Positions 1 to 7,506 of a stretch of 23,054 nucleotides of DNA are shown here, one piece after another. Every line of letters begins with the position of its first letter. Position 1 is the stretch's first letter. The DNA comes from an uncultured Bacteroidales bacterium (GTDB taxonomy: Bacteria; Bacteroidota; Bacteroidia; Bacteroidales; UBA932). The position numbers and the translations under genes are program-made. Below the pieces are notes generated by a model that made no database searches, had not been told where the DNA came from, and worked only from the letters and a program-made list of their open reading frames with translations. The stretch covers positions 1 through 23,054 of the forward strand of contig CAMNQO010000005.1 of assembly GCA_946549475.1 (NCBI GenBank), written 5' to 3'.

Positions 1-428
1 TGGAACTCCGCGTTCTCGAACTCCACGGAGCCCTTGAGCCAGTTTTCGCTGTCCAAGTACATCACAACACCGCACTGGTCGAAGCGCCGGTGGCTCTGCG
101 TAAAGTCGGTCTTCACCACAAAACTGAAATACGGCTCGCGGGTCTTCATCTGCAGCACAGGGGCGTTGTCATTGCGGAAATGATAGTAAGTCCGCTGCCA
201 GAGATCGGTATGCGGTGCGGTCGTGATGGAGATGACGCCGTCCTTGATTTCAAAGGCTGCCGGCTCACGGGTCCACCGGAGCCGGTCCGGGTCAATCCGT
301 CCGCCGTCTGCAAGCGCTTCAGTCACGCTGTCCGTGAACGCAGTGCCGGCTGTTTTCTGAGAGGGGTTTCCGCAAGAAACCGCCAAGATGCATAATCCCA
401 TGCAAAAGTTTTTAATGAGGTGGCGCAT
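1..428 (-). CDS. DUF1349-family lipoprotein, 3' end beyond window
   Basis: The frame opens at an ATG at 426-428 and runs off the left edge, giving 142 residues. Residues 1-19 form a lipoprotein signal peptide (hydrophobic stretch, then AVSC with C19), so the protein is probably anchored in the outer or inner membrane. Later residues read like the DUF1349 fold (concanavalin A-like beta sandwich, often labelled 'regulation of enolase'): a WTREP segment, then FDQCGVVMYLDSENWLKGSV near the visible end, which matches the family pattern of a G-hydrophobic stretch followed by DxxNWLK. Family members are often secreted and associated with carbohydrate metabolism; the exact ligand is unknown. The gene points the same way as the hydrolase at 589-1518, with about 160 bases between them. 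The start is the first ATG upstream of the signal peptide. The family call is from memory of motifs. Confidence 0.72.
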   Translation of the reverse strand, partial: MRHLIKNFCMGLCILAVSCGNPSQKTAGTAFTDSVTEALADGGRIDPDRLRWTREPAAFEIKDGVISITTAPHTDLWQRTYYHFRNDNAPVLQMKTREPYFSFVVKTDFTQSHRRFDQCGVVMYLDSENWLKGSVEFENAEF

Positions 429-433
429 AGCTC

Positions 434-457
434 GATTAGATTATTGATTAGATTATT
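434..457. repeat. 12-bp perfect tandem duplication in the leader of the DUF1349 gene
   Basis: The unit GATTAGATTATT occurs at 434-445 and again at 446-457 with no mismatch. It lies 6 bases upstream of the DUF1349 lipoprotein start codon, so it falls in the 5' leader or core promoter of that gene. It is AT-rich compared with its surroundings. The rest of 458-588 shows no gene and no convincing promoter match. Confidence 0.8.
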
Positions 458-588
458 GTAACGTGGTCTGTTTGCGTGGATGACCAGAGGGCGAAAAGTC
501 CGCCATGCGGTCGAAAATACCGCGTTCTTGATTCCCAAGCGTCCGAATCAGGAGATATCGCGGGTGAACAGCATCTGACACAAAGCAC

Positions 589-1518
589 TCACGGCCGTTG
601 ATGATGGAAGTTTTGTAGTTCATAACATACAAAGTTATGCATTATTTTCGGTAAATAAGCAGATATGTCACCAGCGGGAAGTTCTTCCAGGAAGGTTTTG
701 ATTTCCCGGAGAGAGCGGGCCTGCTCGTCGGGTTGGAAGCCGTGTCCGGCACCGGGAATGACAGAGAGGCGGGCATTGCTGTAAGTTTTGACGGCACGCC
801 GGGAGTCCTCCATCCTGACAACGGCATCCCGGTCTCCCTGGACAATCAGGACGGGGCCTTTGTATTTCCCGATGGTTTTGAACACATCTATGTCGCGAAG
901 TTCCAGGAAGAAACGCCGACCCATCGGGACGTTCCAAAGACGGGTCGTATCGGGGATGTCGGCCACTTCGGGATAACGCTCCCGCCAGTTGTCCGGAATG
1001 CAGAGGGCAGGATATACCAGCACCACAGCCCTCACCCGGTCGGGAATTTCTGCCGCTGCCAACGCCGTCACAAAGCCGCCCTGGCTCTCGCCGATGAGGA
1101 CAATTCCGTCGGGATCCACATCCGGCTGCTGACGGAAATAATGGACGATGGCTTTGACGTCGCTCTTTTCGTCCATCACCGACATATTCATCGTGTCGTT
1201 GTTGCTGCGGCTATGGACGGAACCGCAGGGAAAATCGAAGGCATATACCTGATACCCCAGAGCGTTCAGCATCTCAAAATAGTTGCGTCCGTAGTGGTGC
1301 GTTCCGTTGAAACCGTGCGAGATAATGGCAACAGGCTGTTTCCGGCCCGTATGACGGGGCTTGCTGATGATGCCATAGATATTACCAATCCACCGTTCTT
1401 CGGGATTACCTGCTTCCTCACAGGCAGAATGCGCAGGATGTGTTTTGACGACCTGCCCTGCGACCGGGACGGACAGGAGGGAAACCAAGAGAGCGAAAAG
1501 AGGAACAGGATGTTTCAT
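589..1518 (-). CDS. Exported alpha/beta hydrolase (dienelactone hydrolase/esterase-like)
   Basis: This 309-residue protein starts with a cleavable signal peptide (about residues 1-21, ending VAGQ), so it probably works in the periplasm or outside the cell. It has a full alpha/beta-hydrolase catalytic set: an oxyanion-type HGFNG at 68-72, nucleophile elbow GESQGG with S145, an acidic residue in QGDRD (D229 or D231) and H259 in GAGHGF. The substrate cannot be read from the sequence; esterases and acyl-peptide hydrolases share this layout. The C-terminal 20 or so residues after PAGDISAYLPK go beyond the usual final helix of the fold. The ATG at 1516-1518 is chosen because it directly precedes the signal peptide. 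It lies downstream of the uvrA-like gene on the same strand, with about 300 bases between them. Confidence 0.85.
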   Translation of the reverse strand: MKHPVPLFALLVSLLSVPVAGQVVKTHPAHSACEEAGNPEERWIGNIYGIISKPRHTGRKQPVAIISHGFNGTHHYGRNYFEMLNALGYQVYAFDFPCGSVHSRSNNDTMNMSVMDEKSDVKAIVHYFRQQPDVDPDGIVLIGESQGGFVTALAAAEIPDRVRAVVLVYPALCIPDNWRERYPEVADIPDTTRLWNVPMGRRFFLELRDIDVFKTIGKYKGPVLIVQGDRDAVVRMEDSRRAVKTYSNARLSVIPGAGHGFQPDEQARSLREIKTFLEELPAGDISAYLPKIMHNFVCYELQNFHHQRP

Positions 1519-1815
1519 ACAAGACTATCACAAACATCAGATTGAAGTGTCCGACATTTCCCGGCTGGCAAACGACGGGACTGGCGCGACCGGCGTATAA
1601 AAACGGTGTCGATGCCGACTGCCGCCACGGCCGTATAGCCTTTATCATTAGTGCCCTGTCCGGATTCGTGGCATCCCTTCAACGCGAGTAACAAAAACTT
1701 AAAACGGCAATTCCGGGCCATAGTCGATTTCCTGTTCACTGAAGACACGGATATCACGGTCCTGGAAGAGTTTGGCCTGCTTTTCCAACTTCTCCAGAAT
1801 CTCTCCTTTTATCGC
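1519..1815 (-). other. Intergenic stretch with an uncertain small ORF
   Basis: No confident gene lies here. Bases 1699-1815 continue the uvrA-like frame (separate entry). A second minus-strand frame, 1515-1721, would encode 68 residues starting MARNCRFKFLLLALKGC, which resembles a lipoprotein signal, and its TGA overlaps the hydrolase ATG by 4 bases (ATGA). Its C-terminal half is rich in Arg and Ser and looks less protein-like, and I recognise no homologue. Upstream of the hydrolase, the bases GATGTTTG differ by one from the TAnnTTTG promoter element, but I see no good -33 partner. Confidence 0.3.
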
Positions 1816-1818
1816 CTA
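1699..1818 (-). pseudogene. In-frame 38-codon extension after the amber stop of the uvrA-like gene
   Basis: Following the uvrA-like TAG at 1816-1818, the same frame stays open for 38 codons to a TAA at 1699-1701. The product begins AIKGEILEKLEKQAK and ends EQEIDYGPELPF. Its composition looks like real protein (amphipathic, charged, coiled-coil-like) and there is no ATG in this frame. In canonical UvrA, a Lys often follows the TGRYL motif, so AAG to TAG, or CAG to TAG, would explain the arrangement. It could be a lost C-terminus, a readthrough product, the remains of another gene, or a small gene with a non-ATG start (an AAAGGAGAG sequence precedes a CTG). Confidence 0.45.
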
Positions 1819-4269
1819 CAGATACCTCCCGGTAAGGCTTTCGGGGTTGGAGGCGATTTCTTCGGGGGCGCCGGAAGCGACAATGCGTCCCCCCTGGATG
1901 CCGCCGCCCGGTCCCATATCCACGATATAGTCGGCCTGGCGGATGACATCCAAGTCGTGTTCGATGACGATGACCGTGGCGCCGTTGGCAATCAGGTGAC
2001 GGAAGACATTCATCAAGACCCGGACATCGAGCGGATGCAGCCCGATGGTAGGCTCGTCGAACACGAAGACCGAGTCTCCCTGGCCGCGTCCCATCTCACT
2101 GGCGAGTTTCAGACGCTGGGCCTCGCCGCCGGACAGGCTGGGCGTCGCCTCCCCCAGCGTCAGATACCCCAGCCCAAGACCGTGCAGCACCTCAAGCCGG
2201 CTGCGGACCAAAGGCAGGTCAGCACAGGCTTCCAGGGCTTCATCCACGCTCATTTCCATCAGTTGCGGCAGCGTATGACCGCCTTTTCGGCGAATCTCCC
2301 AAGCGTCGCGCGCGTAACGGGAGCCGTGACAGTCCGGGCACGGGATATCCACATCCGGCAAAAACTGGACATCCAAGCTGATGCTGCCCGTCCCGTCGCA
2401 GGTGGGACAACGCAGCCGGCCGGTATTGTAGGAGAAGTCCCCCGCCTTCCAGCCTCCGGTCCTGGCCTCTTCGCTGCGGGCAAAGACCTTGCGGAGTTCG
2501 TCGTGGATATTGGCATAGGTAGCCACGGTGGAGCGCACGTTGATACCGATGGGGGTCGCATCGATCAATTTGACCTGGCGGATGCCTTCGGCCTCAACCG
2601 CCTTTACGTGCGAAGGCAGTTTGCCGCCGTCGATGCGGGCTTTGAGTCCGGGAATCAGGCTCTCCAGAATCATCGTCGTCTTGCCGGAACCGGACACGCC
2701 CGTGATGACGGACAGACGCCCCTTCGGGAAGGAAACCTCCAACGGACGGACGGTATGGATGGCCCCGGTACGCAGGCGGATGGCCCCAAGGTCAAAAAGG
2801 TCCGGCCTTCGCGGAGCCGGTTTGAGACCACTTTTCAGATACGGGCCTATCCGGGAGGCGGGATTTGCCTCCAACTCCCCCACCGTGCCCTGCGCGATGA
2901 CCGTACCGCCCTTGGCGCCGGCCTCCGGTCCCAGTTCTATGACCCAGTCGGCGTGTGCGAGCACCTGCGTATCGTGATCCACCAGCACGACGGTGTTGCC
3001 GTCCGCGACCAAATCGTCCATCACCCCCGTGAGTCCTTCCAGATTGGACGGATGGAGGCCGATGGAAGGCTCATCCAGCACATAGAGGACGCCGGTCGTG
3101 CGGTTACGCACGGCACGGGCCAGTTGGATTCGCTGCCGCTCACCGGTGGAGAGGGTGGCCGCCGCACGGTCCAGAGACAGATAGGAAAGGCCCAGGTCCA
3201 CCAGGCGGCGGGCCGTATCGTGGAATGATTCGCAGATGCGCTCCGCCATCGGCCGCATCGGCTCCGGAAGCGATGCCGGGACGCCTTTCACCCATTCGAT
3301 GAGTTCCGAAAGCGTCATCTTGCAGGCATCGGCCAGGTTGATTCCCCGCAGAAGGGGCGCACGGGCGGCTTCCGACAGACGGGTGCCGCCGCATTCCGGG
3401 CAGACATCCTCTTTGAGAAATTTCTCCACGCGCTTCATACCAGCCTCGTCCTTCACCTTGGAAAGAGCGTTCTGAACGCTATATACGGCGCTGTAGTATG
3501 TGAAGTCCATCTCGGCGAAGCCGTTGGTCTTCTCGTTCTTGTAGATGATATGGCGTTTCTCGGCGGGGCCGTGATAGACAATTTCTTTCTCTTCCGGCGT
3601 GAGGTCTTTGAAAGGGACGTCCGTGCGCACGCCCATTTCCCGGGCGATGTCTTTCATCAGCGACCACATCAGCGAGCCCCAGGGCGCCACGGCCCCCTGG
3701 TCGATGGTCAGGCTGTCGTCGGGGACCAAGGTGGACTCATCCACCGTACGGACGATACCGGTGCCGCCGCAGCATCGGCAGGCGCCTTCGCTGTTGAACG
3801 CGAGTTGCTCCGCACCGGGGGCATAGACCCGTTCCCCGCAGACGGGGCAGTAGATGGGCTGTTCGGCCGCCACATCCAGCGTGGGTTCCAGATAGTGTCC
3901 GTTGGGACAGCGGTGGCTGGCCAGGCGGGAGAACATCAGACGGAGGCTGTTCAAGAGTTCCGACATCGTGCCGAAGGTGCTGCGGATGCCCGGAACGCCC
4001 GGGCGCTGGTGCAGGGCCAGCGCCGCCGGGACATAGCGCACATCATCGGCCATCGCACGCGAAGCCTGGGTCATCCTCCGCCGCGTATAGGTGGACAGGG
4101 ACTCCAGGTAACGGCGGGAACCCTCGGCATACAGGACGCCCAGGGCCAGGGAGGATTTTCCGGAGCCGGACACACCGGCGATTCCCACAATTTTCCCGAG
4201 CGGGATGTCCACATCGATATTTTTCAGGTTGTGCGCCTTGGCGCCACGGATTTCTATTTTGTCCGGCAT
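1816..4269 (-). CDS. UvrA-family ABC ATPase lacking the UvrB-binding domain
   Basis: This 817-residue protein has two ABC ATPase halves of the UvrA type. Walker A motifs are GVSGSGKSS at 32-40 and GVSGSGKTT at 524-532. ABC signatures are LSTGERQRIQLARA from 373 and LSGGEAQRLKLASE from 712, and Walker B motifs are VLYVLDEP (394-401) and VFVFDEP (734-740). Cys pairs include CPVCG near 141, CRCCGG near 164, CPECGG near 290, and the C-terminal zinc finger C621/C624/C644/C647. The segment after RSTFGT at 96-101 passes almost directly to the Cys-rich module, so the UvrB-binding domain of UvrA is missing and the protein is shorter than the roughly 940 residues of canonical UvrA. That fits the UvrA2/DrrC-like class, linked in other bacteria to DNA damage or drug tolerance rather than to classical excision repair. 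It should be cytoplasmic and bind DNA. The ATG at 4267-4269 precedes the conserved N-terminus. Confidence 0.9.
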   Translation of the reverse strand: MPDKIEIRGAKAHNLKNIDVDIPLGKIVGIAGVSGSGKSSLALGVLYAEGSRRYLESLSTYTRRRMTQASRAMADDVRYVPAALALHQRPGVPGIRSTFGTMSELLNSLRLMFSRLASHRCPNGHYLEPTLDVAAEQPIYCPVCGERVYAPGAEQLAFNSEGACRCCGGTGIVRTVDESTLVPDDSLTIDQGAVAPWGSLMWSLMKDIAREMGVRTDVPFKDLTPEEKEIVYHGPAEKRHIIYKNEKTNGFAEMDFTYYSAVYSVQNALSKVKDEAGMKRVEKFLKEDVCPECGGTRLSEAARAPLLRGINLADACKMTLSELIEWVKGVPASLPEPMRPMAERICESFHDTARRLVDLGLSYLSLDRAAATLSTGERQRIQLARAVRNRTTGVLYVLDEPSIGLHPSNLEGLTGVMDDLVADGNTVVLVDHDTQVLAHADWVIELGPEAGAKGGTVIAQGTVGELEANPASRIGPYLKSGLKPAPRRPDLFDLGAIRLRTGAIHTVRPLEVSFPKGRLSVITGVSGSGKTTMILESLIPGLKARIDGGKLPSHVKAVEAEGIRQVKLIDATPIGINVRSTVATYANIHDELRKVFARSEEARTGGWKAGDFSYNTGRLRCPTCDGTGSISLDVQFLPDVDIPCPDCHGSRYARDAWEIRRKGGHTLPQLMEMSVDEALEACADLPLVRSRLEVLHGLGLGYLTLGEATPSLSGGEAQRLKLASEMGRGQGDSVFVFDEPTIGLHPLDVRVLMNVFRHLIANGATVIVIEHDLDVIRQADYIVDMGPGGGIQGGRIVASGAPEEIASNPESLTGRYL

Positions 4270-4294
4270 ACGGAGAACAAGTTCATTCAGGACG

Positions 4295-4302
4295 CAAAAT
4301 TA
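4295..4302 (-). promoter_or_regulatory. Bacteroides-type -7 element for the uvrA-like gene
   Basis: Read on the minus strand the bases are TAATTTTG, a full match to TAnnTTTG, about 25 bases upstream of the uvrA-like ATG. No clear TTTG -33 box sits at the usual distance, so strength is uncertain. It is divergent from the promoter at 4336-4366. Confidence 0.5.
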
Positions 4303-4335
4303 ATCAAATTCTGCGAGACGGAGGCCCTGTGTGTC

Positions 4336-4366
4336 TTGTTTGAATCCTTTTCATCCCTTATCTTTG
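4336..4366 (+). promoter_or_regulatory. Promoter of the winged-helix/MBL gene pair
   Basis: A -7 element TATCTTTG at 4359-4366 matches TAnnTTTG exactly. A -33 TTG at 4336-4338 lies 20 bases upstream, with an alternative TTTG at 4339-4342 at 16 bases. Transcription would start near 4372-4374, about 20 bases before the ATG at 4394. Confidence 0.7.
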
Positions 4367-4393
4367 CAAGGAAATCATCAAAACACTGGAACA

Positions 4394-4567
4394 ATGAAAG
4401 AACAAGTACTCAAAGCGATGCGTGAAGCCGGCAAGCCCGTCTCCGCCGGAGATGTGACCAAGGTCCTGAACGCAGACCGCAAAGAAGTGGACAAGGCTTT
4501 TGCCGAGCTCAAGAAGGAAGGCGCCATCGTCTCTCCCGTCCGTTGCAAGTGGGAACCCGCCAAGTAA
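4394..4567 (+). CDS. Small winged-helix DNA-binding-like protein (57 aa)
   Basis: The product starts MKEQVLKAMREAGKPVSAGDV and is a compact helix-turn-helix/winged-helix unit. Residues 3-11 form helix 1, 17-25 (SAGDVTKVL) helix 2, 29-43 (DRKEVDKAFAELKKEG) the recognition helix, followed by a short beta wing (AIVSPVRCKWEPAK). Similar mini-proteins are annotated as transcriptional regulators in Bacteroidales, but targets are unknown. An upstream in-frame ATG exists at 4331, but it lies before the -7 element, so the ATG at 4394 is preferred. The gene ends 7 bases before the metallo-beta-lactamase-fold gene, so the two are probably cotranscribed. Confidence 0.8.
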   Translation: MKEQVLKAMREAGKPVSAGDVTKVLNADRKEVDKAFAELKKEGAIVSPVRCKWEPAK

Positions 4568-4574
4568 GCGTCGT

Positions 4575-5324
4575 ATGGAAATCAAGGCCATCCGTATGTT
4601 CGACGGTGGGTTTATGACCCAGCCTTTCGCCTTTGGCGGAGAAGAAGGCAAGGACGCTTTCGACGAACAGATCATCTACCGCAGCAGCCTGCAGAACTTC
4701 CTCATCGACACCGGCAAGGAAATCATCCTGGTGGACACCGGTTTCCAGAACGGATATGCCGCTCCGACCAAAAAATTGGGCAGCCCGCTCTATATGGGCG
4801 AGAAAGTGGCGGATTATATGGAATCTTTCGCCGCGCTGGGCTACCGTCTGGAGCAGGTGGGCAAGATTCTCATCACCCACAAGCACCCGGACCACAGCGG
4901 TGCGCTGCAATATTTCCCGAATGCCAAGGTCTATATTTCTCCGGAGGATGCCGACGCCCTGAAACTGTCGGGCGGCAACATCGTCCGTGTCAGTTATCAA
5001 GACGGGGCGTACAAGAACTTCCCCGCCGCCGAGAAAATAGCCGACGGCATCTGGTTCATCGAGGCGAAGGGCCATACCTTCGGCAACAGCATCGTCGTAG
5101 TCGAGGACGAGGGACTTTTCTATCTGATGCACGGGGATGTCACCTACTGCGACGCCGCCCTGAAAGCCAACAAGTTGTCCATCGTCTTCGAAGACAAGGA
5201 AGCCGCCCGGGAGACCTTGGACCGCGTGCGGGAATTCGTCCGGGCAAATCCCACCGTCTATCTTTCGACGCATTGCCCCGAAGGCTATGAGAATCTGGAA
5301 ATGAGGCGGATTATGAAACTTTAA
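4575..5324 (+). CDS. Metallo-beta-lactamase-fold hydrolase (AHL-lactonase-like)
   Basis: This 249-residue cytoplasmic protein has the zinc-binding signature of the superfamily: HKHPDH at 102-107 (HxHxDH), H167 in GHTFGN, D188 in HGDVTY and H233 near the end. That supports a two-metal hydrolase. The overall order and spacing resemble the N-acyl homoserine lactonase/AiiA-like branch, but substrates in this branch are varied, so lactonase activity is an inference only. The frame is open further upstream, overlapping the winged-helix gene; the ATG at 4575 is chosen because MEIKAIRMFDGG begins the conserved first strand. It follows the small regulator gene by 7 bases and precedes the nitroreductase by 79 bases. 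Confidence 0.85.
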   Translation: MEIKAIRMFDGGFMTQPFAFGGEEGKDAFDEQIIYRSSLQNFLIDTGKEIILVDTGFQNGYAAPTKKLGSPLYMGEKVADYMESFAALGYRLEQVGKILITHKHPDHSGALQYFPNAKVYISPEDADALKLSGGNIVRVSYQDGAYKNFPAAEKIADGIWFIEAKGHTFGNSIVVVEDEGLFYLMHGDVTYCDAALKANKLSIVFEDKEAARETLDRVREFVRANPTVYLSTHCPEGYENLEMRRIMKL

Positions 5325-5403
5325 GCATTGATGCGCCGGACATTGGTTTTCATCGCAAAGATAAAAACAAACCGGAAATCGGGTAAAAGAGAAATAAAAC
5401 AAT

Positions 5404-6093
5404 ATGACTGATATGGAACTGACAGAAGCCATCCGGACCCGTCATGCGGTCCGCAAGTACACGGACAAGCCCCTTGAGGCGGAAAAGATTGAGTCGCTCG
5501 TGAAAGCCATCGACAACGCCAACGCGGAAAGCGGCCTTCACATCCAACTGGCCCTGAACGAGCCCAAGGCTTTTTCCAGCGGCATACTCAAGTACGGAGC
5601 CATTTCCGGCGTAAAGAACTACTTTGTGATGGCCGGCAAAAAGGGCCGGGACGTGGAAGAAAAAGTCGGTTATTACGGCGAGCGGCTCGTGCTGCTGGCG
5701 CAGACGCTAGGCCTGAACACCTGCTGGGTCGGACTCACATTCAAAGAAATCCAGGACGCGTTCACCCTGGCCGAGGGCGAAGAGGTACACTGTGTCATCG
5801 CCCTGGGGTACGGCGTGGACGGCGGAAAACAGCATCCCGTCAGGCCCATCGAGAAGTTCGTGGAGGCTGACGCTCCGCTCCCGGATTGGTTCAAGTCCGG
5901 CATGGAGGCTGCGTTGCTGGCCCCTACCGCCATGAACCAGCAGAAATTCAAGTTCCTCTATCACGGCGATGGCAAGGTGACGGCCGAGCCCACCTCCTCC
6001 CTGACCGGCAAAAGTTATCTGTACTACGACCTGGGCATCGTAAAGTGTCATTTCGAGATTGGGGCCGGAAAAGACCATTTCGTGTGGGCATAG
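5404..6093 (+). CDS. Nitroreductase-family FMN oxidoreductase
   Basis: The 229-residue product starts MTDMELTEAIRTRHAVRKYT. The segment RTRHAVRKY at 11-19 is the typical FMN-phosphate contact at the beginning of nitroreductases. The central helix GYYGERLVLLAQTLGLNTCWVG and the late LLAPTAMNQQKFKF match the single-chain 'putative TM nitroreductase' subgroup (two half domains in one polypeptide) more than the dimeric NfsB type. The likely role is NAD(P)H-dependent reduction of nitro-compounds, quinones or a similar acceptor in the cytoplasm; the natural substrate is unknown. The start at 5404 is the first of two close Mets (M1, M4). It ends in TAG, which is evidence that TAG is a normal stop here. 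No good promoter element was found in the 79-base gap upstream. Confidence 0.85.
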   Translation: MTDMELTEAIRTRHAVRKYTDKPLEAEKIESLVKAIDNANAESGLHIQLALNEPKAFSSGILKYGAISGVKNYFVMAGKKGRDVEEKVGYYGERLVLLAQTLGLNTCWVGLTFKEIQDAFTLAEGEEVHCVIALGYGVDGGKQHPVRPIEKFVEADAPLPDWFKSGMEAALLAPTAMNQQKFKFLYHGDGKVTAEPTSSLTGKSYLYYDLGIVKCHFEIGAGKDHFVWA

Positions 6094-6117
6094 TGGCCGG
6101 AGAGTCCGATTTTTTCG

Positions 6118-6125
6118 TAAATTCG
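6118..6125 (+). promoter_or_regulatory. Possible -7 element for the histidine phosphatase gene
   Basis: TAAATTCG differs from TAnnTTTG at one position and lies 37 bases before the ATG. No clear -33 TTTG is present at the expected distance. Weak support. Confidence 0.3.
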
Positions 6126-6162
6126 CGGGCTAATCGAAAAAACGACTCAAACGAAAATCAAA

Positions 6163-7473
6163 ATGAAAAAGTTGCATCGCTGGGGAATCGTTGCCATCCT
6201 GCTGATGGCCGTTGTTTCCTGCCAGAAGGACCTGCTGGTGATTGTCCCCCAGGACGAGGGACAGAAAGACGAATGGATTGAAAGGACCAAGAACTTCAGG
6301 GAGCGTTATACGCTGGAAGAAATGGTGGTGCTCAGCCGGCACAATATCCGCTCGCCGCTTTCCGGAGGCGGCTCCGTTCTCTCCCGGGTAACCCCGCACA
6401 AGTGGTTTGAATGGACCTCCAAGCCCTCCGAACTGTCGGTCAAGGGTGGAGAACTCGAAAAACTGATGGGGGCCTTCTTCCGCCAGTGGGCGATCGACGA
6501 AGGAATCATCCAGAGCCGGATCAACCCCAGTTCAGAACAGGTGCGTATCTATGCCAACTCCCTGCAAAGGACCCAGGCTACCGCGCAGTTTTTCTCGGAC
6601 GCCATGTTTCCCGGCGTCGGCATCAAACCGGAAATGCACGAGGAACTGGGCAAGATGGACCCCGTCTTCAACCCTGTTACCACGCAAGTGGACGAGGCCT
6701 TCCGTGCGGAAGCGCTGGCCCAGATGGCCGCTCTCGGCGGAGATGAGGGGCTGGCCGGCATCGGGGCGGTCGTTTCGGATGAAATGAGCCTGCTCGAGCG
6801 CATCATTGACATCAAAGACAGTCCTGCGGCCGCAAACGACACCACCTCCTTCAAGAGAAATGATGTGCTTATCAGCATCCAGGAAGGTAAGGAGCCGTCG
6901 ATGACCGGCGGACTCAAACTGGCATGTTCCGTGTCGGACGCCCTTCTGCTCCAATACTACGAAGAGACCTCGGATATCGCTGCAGGCTTCGGACACTATC
7001 TGAAATTCGAGGACTGGACGAGGGCGGCATCGGTCAAGGACTGGTATCAGGACGTGCTCTTCACGACCCCGGCCGTTTCCAAGAATGTGTCCAGGCCGCT
7101 GCTCAATGAAATCCAGAAAGAACTGGCGCTCAAGGACCGGAAATTTACCTTCCTCTGCGGCCATGACTCCAACATCGGCAGCGTCCTCGCCGCCCTGGAC
7201 TGCGAGGATTATCTGGCACCTTACGCCATCGAGCAGAAAACGCCCATCGGCGGGAAAGTGGTTTTTGAAAAATGGCTGGGCGCAGACGGGGTGGAATATG
7301 TAGATTTGCTGCTGGTCTATGCCTCCGCCGGACAAATCCGCAACAAGAGCACGCTGACGCTCAATGCGCCGCCCATCGCCCTGCCCCTCAGCCTGAAAGG
7401 GCTGCCCGCCAACCGTGACGGCCTCTATACCCTTGCGGATTTGCAGAAGCATATCTCCAGCATCCTCCAATAA
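6163..7473 (+). CDS. Lipoprotein histidine acid phosphatase (AppA/glucose-1-phosphatase type)
   Basis: This 436-residue protein begins with a lipoprotein signal (AVVSC, C20), so it should be tethered to a membrane facing the periplasm or outside. It belongs to clan 2 of the histidine phosphatases. The catalytic motif is SRHNIRSP at 58-65 with nucleophile H60; R59 and R63 are phosphate-binding. ANSLQRTQATAQFF at 131-144 matches the third-arginine helix of AppA-type enzymes, and GHDSN at 333-337 supplies the second catalytic H-D pair. The fourth motif position is N61 rather than the common G of RHGxRxP. Family members remove phosphate from phytate, glucose-1-phosphate or other small phosphate esters. 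It sits 33 bases upstream of a PHP-type phosphatase on the same strand, a likely operon for phosphate-ester handling. Confidence 0.88.
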   Translation: MKKLHRWGIVAILLMAVVSCQKDLLVIVPQDEGQKDEWIERTKNFRERYTLEEMVVLSRHNIRSPLSGGGSVLSRVTPHKWFEWTSKPSELSVKGGELEKLMGAFFRQWAIDEGIIQSRINPSSEQVRIYANSLQRTQATAQFFSDAMFPGVGIKPEMHEELGKMDPVFNPVTTQVDEAFRAEALAQMAALGGDEGLAGIGAVVSDEMSLLERIIDIKDSPAAANDTTSFKRNDVLISIQEGKEPSMTGGLKLACSVSDALLLQYYEETSDIAAGFGHYLKFEDWTRAASVKDWYQDVLFTTPAVSKNVSRPLLNEIQKELALKDRKFTFLCGHDSNIGSVLAALDCEDYLAPYAIEQKTPIGGKVVFEKWLGADGVEYVDLLLVYASAGQIRNKSTLTLNAPPIALPLSLKGLPANRDGLYTLADLQKHISSILQ

Positions 7474-7506
7474 GGGTCGGCCGTATGAGCGCGTGAACAT
7501 CTGCCC

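Noticed and set aside
1816..1818. Reassigned TAG (alternative genetic code) as an explanation for the uvrA-like extension
   Set aside because: TAG ends the nitroreductase, Fur-like and U32 genes at sensible places in this same window, so TAG is a normal stop here.
1651..3228. 525-codon open frame on the plus strand opposite the uvrA-like gene
   Set aside because: It lies antisense to a gene with full ABC ATPase motifs, has low-complexity composition, and shows no recognisable domain. GC-rich codon use commonly keeps the opposite strand open.
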